Of a stretch of DNA of 7,077 bases, positions 1 to 6,054 are shown piece by piece (within the stretch, counting starts at the first letter, position 1; the number at the start of each line of letters is the position of its first letter). Source of the DNA: Spirochaetota bacterium (GTDB lineage: Bacteria; Spirochaetota; Spirochaetia; Treponematales; UBA12059). The position numbers were made by a program, and so were the translations under genes. The DNA is taken from positions 1 through 7,077 of the forward strand of contig JAKLIU010000105.1 in the NCBI GenBank assembly GCA_022709445.1, in the 5' to 3' direction. The notes under the pieces are model-generated. The model did not search any database. It was not told the DNA's origin and saw only the letters and a program-made list of their open reading frames with translations.

Positions 1-761
1 GCGCGATGATCAAGACCTACTGGGCGGACAAGGCCAAGGTGGATGCCAAGAAGATCTTCTCCGTGGCGGTCATGCCCTGCACCGCCAAGAAGTGGGAGAG
101 CGGCCGCAACAAGGACATGTTCAGCTCGGGCGAGCGCGACGTGGACGTGGTGCTCACCACCCGCGAGCTGGCGCGCATGATCAAGCAGGCCGGCATCGAC
201 CTGGTGAACCTGCCCGACGAGGAAGCCGACAGCCCCATGGGCCCGTACACCGGCGCCGGCACCATCTTCGGCGCCACCGGCGGCGTGATGGAAGCCGCCC
301 TGCGCTCGGCCTACTACCTCGTCACCAAGGAAGACCTCAAGGACGTGGAGTTCACCGGCGTGCGCGGCATCTCCGGTATCAAGGAAGCGCGCATCAACAT
401 CAAGGGCACCGAGGTGCGCGTCGCGGTGGCCCACCAGATGGGCAACATCGCCACCGTGCTCGAGCAGGTGCGCGCCGCCATCGCGGAGGGCAAGGATCCG
501 CCCTGGCACTTCATCGAGGTGATGGCCTGCCGCGGCGGTTGCATCGGCGGCGGCGGACAGCCCTACGGAGCCACCGACGCGGTGCGCCAGCAGCGCATGG
601 CCGGCATCTACGCCGACGACGAGAGGAGCACCTACCGCTGCTCGCACCACAACCCCTTCATCACCCAGGTGTACAAGGAATTCCTCGGCGAGCCCAACGG
701 CCACAAGGCGCACCAGCTCTTGCACACGCACTACGAGAAGCTGGAACTGTACAACAAGTGA
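1..761 (+). CDS. hydA: [FeFe]-hydrogenase catalytic subunit, C-terminal part (5' truncated by window edge)
   Basis: Reversible H2 oxidation/proton reduction at the H-cluster, probably a cytoplasmic electron-bifurcating or NAD(P)-linked enzyme. The reading frame is already open at the left edge (codons from base 3), and the ATG at 6 is an internal Met, so the gene starts upstream. Counting from that Met, the second H-cluster signature MPCTAKKWE lies at residues 23-31 (Cys25). The third, MACRGGCIGGGGQP, supplies Cys175 and Cys179, with the usual glycine run and QPYGA after it. The C-terminus (SHHNPFITQVYKEFLG..., HKAHQLLHTHY) is the small-subunit-like domain (Fe_hyd_SSU) typical of HydA/HndD-type subunits. 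Arg replaces the Pro often seen in MACPGGC; from memory this is a common variant. The first signature (TSCCPxW) and any N-terminal [2Fe-2S]/[4Fe-4S] domains are outside the window, so the subclass and partners (HydB/HydC) cannot be judged. The family call is very secure; the symbol is generic. Confidence 0.96.
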   Translation, partial: AMIKTYWADKAKVDAKKIFSVAVMPCTAKKWESGRNKDMFSSGERDVDVVLTTRELARMIKQAGIDLVNLPDEEADSPMGPYTGAGTIFGATGGVMEAALRSAYYLVTKEDLKDVEFTGVRGISGIKEARINIKGTEVRVAVAHQMGNIATVLEQVRAAIAEGKDPPWHFIEVMACRGGCIGGGGQPYGATDAVRQQRMAGIYADDERSTYRCSHHNPFITQVYKEFLGEPNGHKAHQLLHTHYEKLELYNK

Positions 762-762
762 C

Positions 763-808
763 GCATTTTCGAGCCGACGCCGGGGGTACCCGGCGCGGCT
801 CAAAATGC
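763..808 (+). repeat. Long bulged hairpin just after the hydrogenase stop codon
   Basis: The 46-base inverted repeat starts one base after the TGA at 759-761. Three stem blocks pair: GCATTTT (763-769) with AAAATGC (802-808), GAGCCG (771-776) with CGGCTC (796-801), and CGCCGGG (778-784) with CCCGGCG (789-795). The loop is GGTA (785-788). The only interruptions are single unpaired bases C770 and A777 on the left arm, so 20 pairs form. Neither strand has a T-run after the 3' arm, so it is not a standard intrinsic terminator. The bulged A next to a GCCG/CGGC block recurs in the downstream array. It may protect the 3' end of the hydrogenase mRNA or be an outlying member of the same repeat family; both are inference. 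Confidence 0.8.
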
Positions 809-814
809 TTGCGC

Positions 815-985
815 GGGCCGACGCTTCGCGCGGCCCGCGGACTGGTACCGGGTGGTGCGTGACGGGGCCGGCGCTGCGCGCGGCCTGGTACCGGATGGCG
901 CTTGACTGGGCCGACGCTGCGCGCGGCCCGCGGACTGGTACCGGGTGGTGCGTGACGGGGCCGACGCTGCGCGCGGCCGCGGGCG
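815..985. repeat. Tandem array of hairpin-forming 50/43-bp units (3.5 copies)
   Basis: Units start at 815, 865, 908 and 958 (periods 50, 43, 50). Units 1 (815-864) and 3 (908-957) differ at one base. Unit 2 (865-907) lacks 7 bases after its hairpin, and unit 4 (958 to about 985) keeps only the hairpin half. Each unit opens with a dyad: outer stem GGGCCG/CGGCCC (last pair lost in units 2 and 4), an unpaired A (G in unit 2), inner stem CGC/GCG and loop TGC (TTC in unit 1). A spacer follows with GGTACC in units 1-3 (844-849, 887-892, 937-942) and a GTGCGTGAC-like end. There is no CRISPR spacer logic and no gene. The array lies inside the presumed 3' untranslated region of the hydrogenase transcript. 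It resembles REP/BIME-type palindromic elements in form, but I do not recognise the family. Confidence 0.85.
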
Positions 986-1004
986 GATTGTTTATCGGTT
1001 CGAG

Positions 1005-1035
1005 GCGCTCCCTTCGGGGAGCGCTTCTTTTTTTT
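1005..1035 (+). terminator. Intrinsic (Rho-independent) terminator
   Basis: A perfect 8-bp stem, GCGCTCCC (1005-1012) with GGGAGCGC (1017-1024), closes on a TTCG tetraloop (1013-1016). It is followed by TTC and an eight-base T-run (1028-1035). The two bases before the left arm (AG) can also pair with the first TT after the right arm. This is a textbook terminator for rightward transcription and should end the hydrogenase transcript. It places the hairpin and tandem array inside a 3' untranslated region of about 275 bases. Confidence 0.93.
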
Positions 1036-1069
1036 ACTGCGATCTGCCCATGGTCGCCCCGGCATGGGT

Positions 1070-1098
1070 TTGCCTTTTCGTGAATAAATCCATACATT
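1070..1098 (+). promoter_or_regulatory. Candidate sigma70-type promoter for the DUF2892 gene
   Basis: TTGCCT (1070-1075, 4 of 6 to TTGACA) and TACATT (1093-1098, 4 of 6 to TATAAT) are separated by 17 bases in a locally AT-richer stretch between the terminator and the gene. The predicted start near 1105 would leave a leader of about 15 bases holding the GGAGG ribosome site. This is motif reading only. Confidence 0.45.
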
Positions 1099-1110
1099 CA
1101 GGGCAAGACT

Positions 1111-1115
1111 GGAGG
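1111..1115 (+). promoter_or_regulatory. Shine-Dalgarno site of the DUF2892 gene
   Basis: GGAGG sits four bases before the ATG at 1120. The tight but usable spacing fixes the start of the 69-aa protein. Confidence 0.75.
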
Positions 1116-1119
1116 CTCT

Positions 1120-1329
1120 ATGCCCAAGAACATGGGATTGATCGACAAGCTGGTCCGCATCGCGGCGGCCATCGCAGTGGCGGTGCTGATCTTCACCGGT
1201 ACCCTCGCCGGGACCCCGGCCATCGTGCTCGGGATCGTGGCGGCGGTGTTCGTGCTGACCAGCGTGGTCGGCACCTGCCCGCTCTACCTGCCGTTCAAGA
1301 TCGACACCCGCGGCAAGAAAAAGGCTTGA
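1120..1329 (+). CDS. DUF2892 (YgaP-type) small inner-membrane protein
   Basis: This is a 69-aa protein with a clear GGAGG ribosome site. It has the DUF2892 pattern: N-terminal KNMGLIDKLVR (residues 3-13), two hydrophobic helices (about 14-31 and 34-50), then GTCPLY (51-56) and a short charged tail ending in GKKKA. The family occurs as stand-alone proteins and as the membrane tail of YgaP-type rhodanese proteins; its role is not established. Here it stands alone without a rhodanese domain. Cys53 is the conserved family cysteine. A terminator and its own candidate promoter separate it from the hydrogenase gene, so it is probably monocistronic. The next gene converges on it with only 7 bases between the stops. 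Family membership is confident; function is unknown. Confidence 0.88.
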   Translation: MPKNMGLIDKLVRIAAAIAVAVLIFTGTLAGTPAIVLGIVAAVFVLTSVVGTCPLYLPFKIDTRGKKKA

Positions 1330-1336
1330 GAGACGC

Positions 1337-1726
1337 TCACCGGGTCCGCCTGAACCGCAGCGCGCTCCAGTCAGCGTCGATGGATACGTTGCGGTTCGGC
1401 TGCCAGCCCAGGGGGGCAAGTACCTCCCACAGCCTGTCGCGGTTCAGGTCGCTCTTCATCGACGCGGACGACTGCTTGGGAAAGGCGAACCAGATGACGG
1501 CGCCGTCCGAGGTCGCCTCGCGCAGGATCTCCTCCGCCGCGAGCGCGTCCGCCTTCATGGGCGCGAACGCGATGGCGAAACCGTAGCGCAGTCCAGCCCG
1601 CTGCGATTCGTGCAGGTCGCAGCCGGAGCGCAGCGCCTCGAGCTCCGGCGCGAAGGAAGCCGGCGCGCCCAGGATCAGCGCCGGATCCTGGGCCTTGTAG
1701 TTGAGCTTCCTGAGCAGCTCGGTCAC
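1337..1726 (-). CDS. DUF3052-like small protein of unknown function
   Basis: The predicted product is 129 aa from a GTG start at 1726. The frame stays open to 1810, but that part overlaps the end of the upstream MobB-like gene, whose TAG is at 1737-1739. The sequence resembling the family begins at TELLRKLNYKAQDPALILGAP. The pattern is a short N-terminal helix, a hydrophobic strand ending LGAP (19-22), a glutamate-rich middle, WFAFPK (79-84), SDLNRD (92-97), GW (107-108) and SIDADWSALRF (115-125). From memory this matches small proteins annotated DUF3052 or hypothetical in Bacteroidetes, Acidobacteria and others, with no established role. It is the last gene of the minus-strand run, 10 bases after the gene before it. 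The ribosome site is weak (AGG 9 bases before GTG, overlapping the previous stop), so translational coupling is likely. Confidence 0.72.
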   Translation of the reverse strand: MTELLRKLNYKAQDPALILGAPASFAPELEALRSGCDLHESQRAGLRYGFAIAFAPMKADALAAEEILREATSDGAVIWFAFPKQSSASMKSDLNRDRLWEVLAPLGWQPNRNVSIDADWSALRFRRTR

Positions 1727-1736
1727 GTTCCCGCGC

Positions 1737-2408
1737 CTATTTGGCCGGCCCGATGCGTATGACGATCTCCGCGTCGGGGTCGGTCTTCTTGAGCGGCTTG
1801 ACCAGGCCAAGCACGACGTTGAGTATCGTCTCCCTGACGAAGGGGTTGAGCGGCACGTCCAACCCGGCCACCTTCACGGTCACTTCCCGTTCTTCCATTG
1901 CTTTCCTCCCAAGGTATCGCGAGATGAACGCCCCGGTATCCGATGTCGCGAAGACGGCGAGGCCGGCGTCGCGCGCGAGCGAGGCGATGGCTGGCCGGTC
2001 GGTCAACACCGCGTCAAAATCTCCGAGTTTTCCCTTCAGCGCTTCGACCGTCTCGGCAGGTCCGCCGACCAGCACCCGCGCGGCGCTTTCCACGATCCTG
2101 CCTTCGACCAGGATCACGGCCGCCCCCGGGAAAATGCTTTCCAGCCAGGGGCGATCCCAGTCGCCGGGCACGGGCAGGGACAGCATGGCTTCGGTTTCCG
2201 AGACCAGAGCGGCCGCCCCGCACGCCTCGAAGAACCGCGAGCTGTCCTTGCCCGGCAGGTTGAAGGAACCCCGATGGCGCACGCACTTGACGGCGGCCGC
2301 CGGGACTCCCGCGGCCCGCAGCTCGCTCAGCGTCGCTTCGATGAAGCTGCTCTTGCCGGTATCTGACCAGCCGATGAAGCAGGCGATGGCGGGTTTCACG
2401 CTTTCCAT
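1737..2408 (-). CDS. MobB-like P-loop GTPase-type protein with C-terminal extension
   Basis: The predicted protein is 223 aa from ATG 2408. Residues 1-160 resemble MobB, which assists guanylation of molybdopterin. Walker A is GWSDTGKS (13-20) on the first strand. The MobB-type segment KCVRHRGSFNLPGKDS follows, with His45 and PGKD at 52-55, then ILVEG (99-103) as the second strand/Walker B region. After about residue 172 comes an added block of some 50 aa (EREVTVKVAGLDVPLNPFVRET...), which E. coli MobB lacks; I recall similar tails on MobB-like proteins of anaerobes. The start is uncertain. GTG 2399 has GGA four bases upstream and fits the family N-terminus, and TTG 2435 is also in frame. No mobA, moa, moe or molybdoenzyme gene is visible. 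It lies about 30 bases after the Rsm22-like gene. A role in Mo-cofactor maturation is family inference; another P-loop role is possible. Confidence 0.8.
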   Translation of the reverse strand: MESVKPAIACFIGWSDTGKSSFIEATLSELRAAGVPAAAVKCVRHRGSFNLPGKDSSRFFEACGAAALVSETEAMLSLPVPGDWDRPWLESIFPGAAVILVEGRIVESAARVLVGGPAETVEALKGKLGDFDAVLTDRPAIASLARDAGLAVFATSDTGAFISRYLGRKAMEEREVTVKVAGLDVPLNPFVRETILNVVLGLVKPLKKTDPDAEIVIRIGPAK

Positions 2409-2438
2409 TCTACGCCGGGCAGTCGCTGGGGGCAAGCT

Positions 2439-3533
2439 TCATCCACGCTCGATCTCCGTGCCGGAGGCCATGCCCCAGCCGTTCTCCCGGATCTCGGGAC
2501 GGGACACCCTGATGAGGTCGTAGCGCTCCAGGCTGAAGAAACCGGCCTCGCTCGCGACAGGATCGTCGCGCCTGGCTGAGAACGGGAAGCGCCCCTCCGG
2601 ACCGCAGAGGAGGTAGCGTATCCTGCCCGCCTTGTTGAGCATGGGCTCGGACACCACCCGGTAGCGCAACGGCGTCTCCTTCGCTGAGGACGGAGCGGGC
2701 GGGGTCAGGACGAACCAGCTGGTCTTGATGAGGCGGCGGTCCAGGCCCGCGCGCCTCGCCAGCTCGGAGACGAGCTGCGGGATATCCCATGTCGATTCAT
2801 CGTGGCAGGTGTGGGTCGGCCCGGCCGCCAGGGCGGGGCAGGGACGGTCGTGGGGGCAGGGAGCGAGCACGCGCCAGCCGTCGGCGACCAGGCTGTCGCG
2901 AAGGCTGATCGCGTCGCGGCTGGCGGCCAGGGTCGCCGGCTCCATCACCAGGATGCTCCCGCCGGGAACCAGCACGGCCGCGGCACGATCCAAGACCGTG
3001 CGCCTGCGCTCGATGCGGTCTTCCCTGCCCGCCGCGATCTCGTTCAGGGAGTGCCCGAAGCTCACCAGGCCGTATCCCGTGCCCGGCACGGCCTCCGGCG
3101 ACTCCAGGTCGGCGCGCAGGGTCGCGGCCCCGGGGATCAGGCGCGCGGCCAGGGCCAGCGCGGCCTCCGACGAGTCGACCAGGACGCTGCTCGCGCCCAG
3201 GCGGTCGGCGATGGCCGCGGCCACCGGGCCGGGACCGGATCCCAGGTCCAGGGCGCGGGCCGCGCTCAGGCCGGACAGGTTCAGGGCCCTGGTCGCCTGG
3301 GCGTAGGAGACCGGCCAGTAGTACAGGAGATAAGCGCCCAGGGCGTCGGGGTCGTCCATGTAGGACGAGCCCACGAGCGCTCGCTCGCCGGTCAGCCCGC
3401 GCTGCAGGCGCAGGACGGCTGATGCGAGCCTGTCCAGCTCGGCCGGAGACAGGTCCCGGCGCGACGGGGCGTTCCCCTGAACCGTGGCGCTCCCCGGGCA
3501 CGCGGCGCGCCAGGCCGCGACCAGGGCATCCAT
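2439..3533 (-). CDS. Rsm22/METTL17-like class I methyltransferase-fold protein
   Basis: The protein is 364 aa. The N-terminal helical part includes YLLYYWPVSYAQATRAL (68-84), the Rsm22 'Y...YA...L' region. SAM-binding motif I is LDLGSGPG (95-102), with an acidic residue at Asp120 (VLVD) ending the next strand. SFGHSLNEI (158-166) matches the family's 'S..LNEL' position, and PGGSILVMEPATLAASRDAI (190-209) matches 'GG.L.L.EPGT..G'. The hallmark VLAPCPHDRPCP (222-233) and HTCH (241-244) follow. Cys226, Cys232, Cys243 and Cys310 repeat the cysteine order proposed to hold a [4Fe-4S] cluster in mitochondrial METTL17. The family is tied to small-ribosomal-subunit assembly; methylation activity is not proven for most members. 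ATG 3533 is preceded by GGGA at a short 3-base spacing. A 32-base gap to the lipase gene suggests co-transcription. Confidence 0.85.
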   Translation of the reverse strand: MDALVAAWRAACPGSATVQGNAPSRRDLSPAELDRLASAVLRLQRGLTGERALVGSSYMDDPDALGAYLLYYWPVSYAQATRALNLSGLSAARALDLGSGPGPVAAAIADRLGASSVLVDSSEAALALAARLIPGAATLRADLESPEAVPGTGYGLVSFGHSLNEIAAGREDRIERRRTVLDRAAAVLVPGGSILVMEPATLAASRDAISLRDSLVADGWRVLAPCPHDRPCPALAAGPTHTCHDESTWDIPQLVSELARRAGLDRRLIKTSWFVLTPPAPSSAKETPLRYRVVSEPMLNKAGRIRYLLCGPEGRFPFSARRDDPVASEAGFFSLERYDLIRVSRPEIRENGWGMASGTEIERG

Positions 3534-3548
3534 GCGTCCCGCGGGCAG

Positions 3549-3560
3549 CCCGGGCCCGGG
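3549..3560. repeat. 12-bp perfect palindrome in the lipase/Rsm22 intergenic gap
   Basis: CCCGGGCCCGGG fills much of the 32-base gap between the second hydrolase stop (3566-3568) and the Rsm22-like start (3533). It could form a small stem on either strand, but no T-run follows it. It may be only GC-rich chance, or a weak processing or attenuation point. Confidence 0.4.
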
Positions 3561-3565
3561 GGCGT

Positions 3566-4831
3566 TCAGGGCTTGCCCGCCTTGATAGCGGCCACGCGCG
3601 CGGCCATCCAGGCCAGGGACTCGTGGAAACCCGCCATGCGCGTGTAGCGGTGGCTGACCCCGTCGTACACCTCGTACTGGACGGCGCTGCCGGCGTTCCG
3701 CAGGGCGTACACGAACTTGCCCTGGCTGGGGTTGGTGACGATGAAGTCGTCACCTCCCTGGATCACCAAGGCGGGAACCCCGTGGCCCGAGAGTCCCGTA
3801 TGGTTCTCCGCGAGGGCCGCGGCCAATCCGGGGTAGTCCTGTTTCAGCCGGCCCGCGTAGAGGCTGGCGGCGAACTCCGGGCGGTAGAGCTTTTTCCAGT
3901 CGAAGCCGTAGTGGACCTGGAACTCGTCCACGGCCATGGTCGAGGCGTCGGCTTCGAAGCTCGGCATCCATTTGGGAAGGAGGTAGTCCGCGGGACGGAT
4001 CCTGTCGGAGCCGTACATGCTCAGGTAGGAGTAGAAGATGAGCGGGGCGTAGGCCGGGCCCTCGCGGACCAGGGCCTCCACGTCGTTGGTGGAGCCGTAG
4101 GTGATGACCCCCGCCAGGGGGACGCCGGGCGCGTATTCCGGACGCAGGTCGGCCGCAGCCATCGCCGCGTGCCCGCCCTGGGAGTAGCCTGCGGTGAACA
4201 CGGCCGCGGACGGGCGGGCCTTCAGCCCGTCGCGCGGGAAGAAGGCCAGGGTCGCGCGGATGGCGTCCAGCATCATGCGGCCCTCGGCCAGCTTGGAGAA
4301 ATAGCGCTGGGGCCGGGCGGGGTCGTTGAAGCCGGTGTAGTCGGGGAACATGACGATGTGCCCGAGGGTGGCGTAGGCGAGCATGTTCTGCTCGTACCAG
4401 CCCCAGCGCCGGGTCTCCGGCCGCTCCAGGGACGGCGCGCACTCGTCGCCCACGCCGGTGGTCCCGGAGGCGAACACGTAGACGGGCAGTTCCGCCTCCC
4501 CGTCGATGAGCGGCACGAAGAACTGGGCCTTGATGGTCACGGGGCTGCCGTCGAAGTCCAGGCTGGAGAAGGTTACCAGGTACTTGCGCACGGGCCAGCG
4601 CGGAGCCGGGGCCTTGTAGGACTCGAAGAACCTGGGGATGGAACGGGCCAGGTCGGCGGTGCCCGAGTCGTACTGTGCCTCCACGGACAGTATGGTCCCT
4701 CCCGACGCCGCGAGGGCGGGTGTGGCGGGCGCAGCCGGGGACTGGGCCGCGGCGAGCTGCGCGGCGGCGAGCAGTCCGAGCGCGGCCAGGCGCCGGGCCG
4801 AGTTCATCGTCGTACGGATGGCAAGCTTCAT
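3566..4831 (-). CDS. Secreted alpha/beta hydrolase, LIP-type lipase/esterase (paralogue 2)
   Basis: The protein is 421 aa from ATG 4831. AGGAG (4843-4839 on the minus strand) lies 7 bases upstream; the in-frame GTG at 4837 sits only one base from it and is rejected. The N-terminus is a Sec signal peptide: basic n-region with RR, leucine/alanine core, probable cleavage near ...AAAQ|SP at about residue 30. The mature part has ASGTTG (121-126) and CAPS (131-134), WGWY (143-146), FPDYTGFNDP (162-171), the nucleophile elbow GYSQGG (215-220, Ser217), an acid loop QGGDDF with Asp362, and VSH with His394. This order matches the secretory lipase (LIP) type of alpha/beta hydrolase. The substrate is unknown: an ester or lipid in the periplasm or outside the cell. 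It is clearly paralogous to the next gene upstream; the ribosome site overlaps that gene's TAG, so coupling is likely. Confidence 0.88.
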   Translation of the reverse strand: MKLAIRTTMNSARRLAALGLLAAAQLAAAQSPAAPATPALAASGGTILSVEAQYDSGTADLARSIPRFFESYKAPAPRWPVRKYLVTFSSLDFDGSPVTIKAQFFVPLIDGEAELPVYVFASGTTGVGDECAPSLERPETRRWGWYEQNMLAYATLGHIVMFPDYTGFNDPARPQRYFSKLAEGRMMLDAIRATLAFFPRDGLKARPSAAVFTAGYSQGGHAAMAAADLRPEYAPGVPLAGVITYGSTNDVEALVREGPAYAPLIFYSYLSMYGSDRIRPADYLLPKWMPSFEADASTMAVDEFQVHYGFDWKKLYRPEFAASLYAGRLKQDYPGLAAALAENHTGLSGHGVPALVIQGGDDFIVTNPSQGKFVYALRNAGSAVQYEVYDGVSHRYTRMAGFHESLAWMAARVAAIKAGKP

Positions 4832-4838
4832 GTTCACG

Positions 4839-4843
4839 CTCCT
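4839..4843 (-). promoter_or_regulatory. Shine-Dalgarno site overlapping the upstream stop codon
   Basis: On the minus strand TAGGAG joins the TAG stop of paralogue 1 (4844-4842) to an AGGAG site 7 bases before ATG 4831. This decides the start of paralogue 2 and implies translational coupling. Confidence 0.75.
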
Positions 4844-6047
4844 ACTTGAGCTTCGCGCGCATCCAGGCCTGCACCTCGGCGAAGGCGGTCTGCCTCGTGT
4901 CGTGCCTGGCGCCCTCGTAGATGCGCAGTTCCACCGCGTCGCCGCGCGCGCGTACCGCCTCCGCGAAGGCCCGCTGGCTGGCCACGCTCACCACGATGTC
5001 CTCGGTACCCTGGCAGATCAGCGCCGGGACGCCGTGGCCGCCCAGGCCGGTCGAATTGAGTTTCAGTATCCGGTAGATGCCCGGGTATTTCTCCTCGAGC
5101 CGGTCCGACAGCAGGGCCTCGGCGAAGGCCGGGTTGAAGAGCTTCTTGGGGTCGATGGGATAGTAGGATTGCATGCCTCCCACGCACTGCCTGGTCACGT
5201 CGAAATCCAGGGTGGGCGCGAAGGACTTGGCCAGGGCCAGCTCCGGATCCACCGCGGAAGCGCCGTACAGGTTGCGGAAGGTGTAGAGGGCCATGGGCGC
5301 CACGTCCGGGAATTCCTTGAACAGGGCGATGAGGTCGGTGCTGGGTCCGTAGCCGATGATGCCGTCCAGCCGCAGTTCCGGCGCATAGGAAGCGCGGCCG
5401 TCAGCCGCCGCGAAGGCCGCGTGCCCGCCCTGGGAGAAACCCGCCACGAAGTTGCGCGTGTCGGAGATGCCGGAAACCTTCAGCTGCGCGATGAGGTTGC
5501 GGGTCGCCCGGATGGCGTCCAGCATGGCGGCGGTCTCGGCCTGGGCGACCATGTAGTACTGGTCGCGGTCGGGGTCGCCGAAGCCCAGGTAATCCGGGAT
5601 CACTCCTATGGTGCCCTGGCCGGCATGGCTGAGCACGTGGGAGCGGTACCAGCCCCATCGTATGCCGGCCACGTGCTCGCGCGAGGGGCGGCACGCGTCG
5701 ATGATGCCGGTGGAGCCGGGCCCGAAGGCGTACAGTGCGCGTAGTGCGGGCTTTTCCGCGCCGTAACGCGGGATGAACACCTGCGCGAAGGCTGTGGCCT
5801 TCTCCCCGTCCGGGTAGACGCTCTCGAACTTGACCGCGTACACATCAATGGAGTATTTCGCCTTCGGCGCTTCGTAGCCTTCGTAGAGCGGGCCGATGAA
5901 CGCGTCCACCTGGGCGGGGGACATGGTGGTCTCGAGCTTGACTTCCACCAGGTCGCCGGGCTTGGCGACGGCGGCGACGGCCGCGGAGAGGGCCAAAGCG
6001 AGCGCGAGCAGGGGACGGGAGGGACCGTGGGCGGGGTGTCTGTTCAT
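4842..6047 (-). CDS. Secreted alpha/beta hydrolase, LIP-type lipase/esterase (paralogue 1)
   Basis: The predicted product is 401 aa from ATG 6047. The frame remains open to 6815, but that extension is antisense to the AlgF-like gene and is not a signal-peptide-bearing start. Residues 1-28 form a Sec signal peptide ending AVA|KP. Conserved blocks match paralogue 2 in order: FGPGSTG (108-114), DACRPS (117-122), WGWY (131-134), IPDYLGFGDP (150-159), MLDAIRATRN (175-184), GFSQGG (203-208, Ser205), QGTED with Asp350, and GARH with His382. GLGGHGVPAL (334-343) is shared with GLSGHGVPAL in the partner. It is probably a carboxylesterase or lipase acting outside the cytoplasm; the substrate is not predictable. 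It is the first gene of the five-gene minus run. No ribosome site precedes the ATG, and an extended -10 motif lies 7 bases upstream, suggesting a leaderless message. Confidence 0.87.
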   Translation of the reverse strand: MNRHPAHGPSRPLLALALALSAAVAAVAKPGDLVEVKLETTMSPAQVDAFIGPLYEGYEAPKAKYSIDVYAVKFESVYPDGEKATAFAQVFIPRYGAEKPALRALYAFGPGSTGIIDACRPSREHVAGIRWGWYRSHVLSHAGQGTIGVIPDYLGFGDPDRDQYYMVAQAETAAMLDAIRATRNLIAQLKVSGISDTRNFVAGFSQGGHAAFAAADGRASYAPELRLDGIIGYGPSTDLIALFKEFPDVAPMALYTFRNLYGASAVDPELALAKSFAPTLDFDVTRQCVGGMQSYYPIDPKKLFNPAFAEALLSDRLEEKYPGIYRILKLNSTGLGGHGVPALICQGTEDIVVSVASQRAFAEAVRARGDAVELRIYEGARHDTRQTAFAEVQAWMRAKLK

Positions 6048-6054
6048 CGCGGCC

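Noticed and set aside
763..808. Hairpin read as an intrinsic terminator
   Set aside because: The 3' arm ends in AAAATGC with no following T-run on either strand. The real terminator is at 1005-1035.
815..985. Possible CRISPR array
   Set aside because: Units are near identical over their whole length, with no unique spacers, and there are no cas genes.
805..1083. Plus-strand 92-codon open frame with a twice-repeated GTGWCVTGP peptide
   Set aside because: It runs straight through the intrinsic terminator and has no ribosome site. The peptide repeat is explained by the 93-bp DNA duplication.
1318..1341. Minus-strand terminator after the DUF3052-like gene
   Set aside because: A CCTTTTTCTT run is present, but the preceding stem is only about 4-6 pairs with internal unpaired bases, too weak to call.
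661..1419. Long minus-strand open frame with internal peptide repeats across the hairpin array
   Set aside because: It overlaps the hydrogenase end, the terminator and the DUF2892 gene in antisense. Its repeats come from the DNA array, and it shows no protein family signature.
3422..5744. Long plus-strand open frames (3422-4849 and 4638-5744)
   Set aside because: They are antisense shadows of the two lipase genes in high-GC DNA. They are Gly/Arg/Val-rich low-complexity translations with no motifs.
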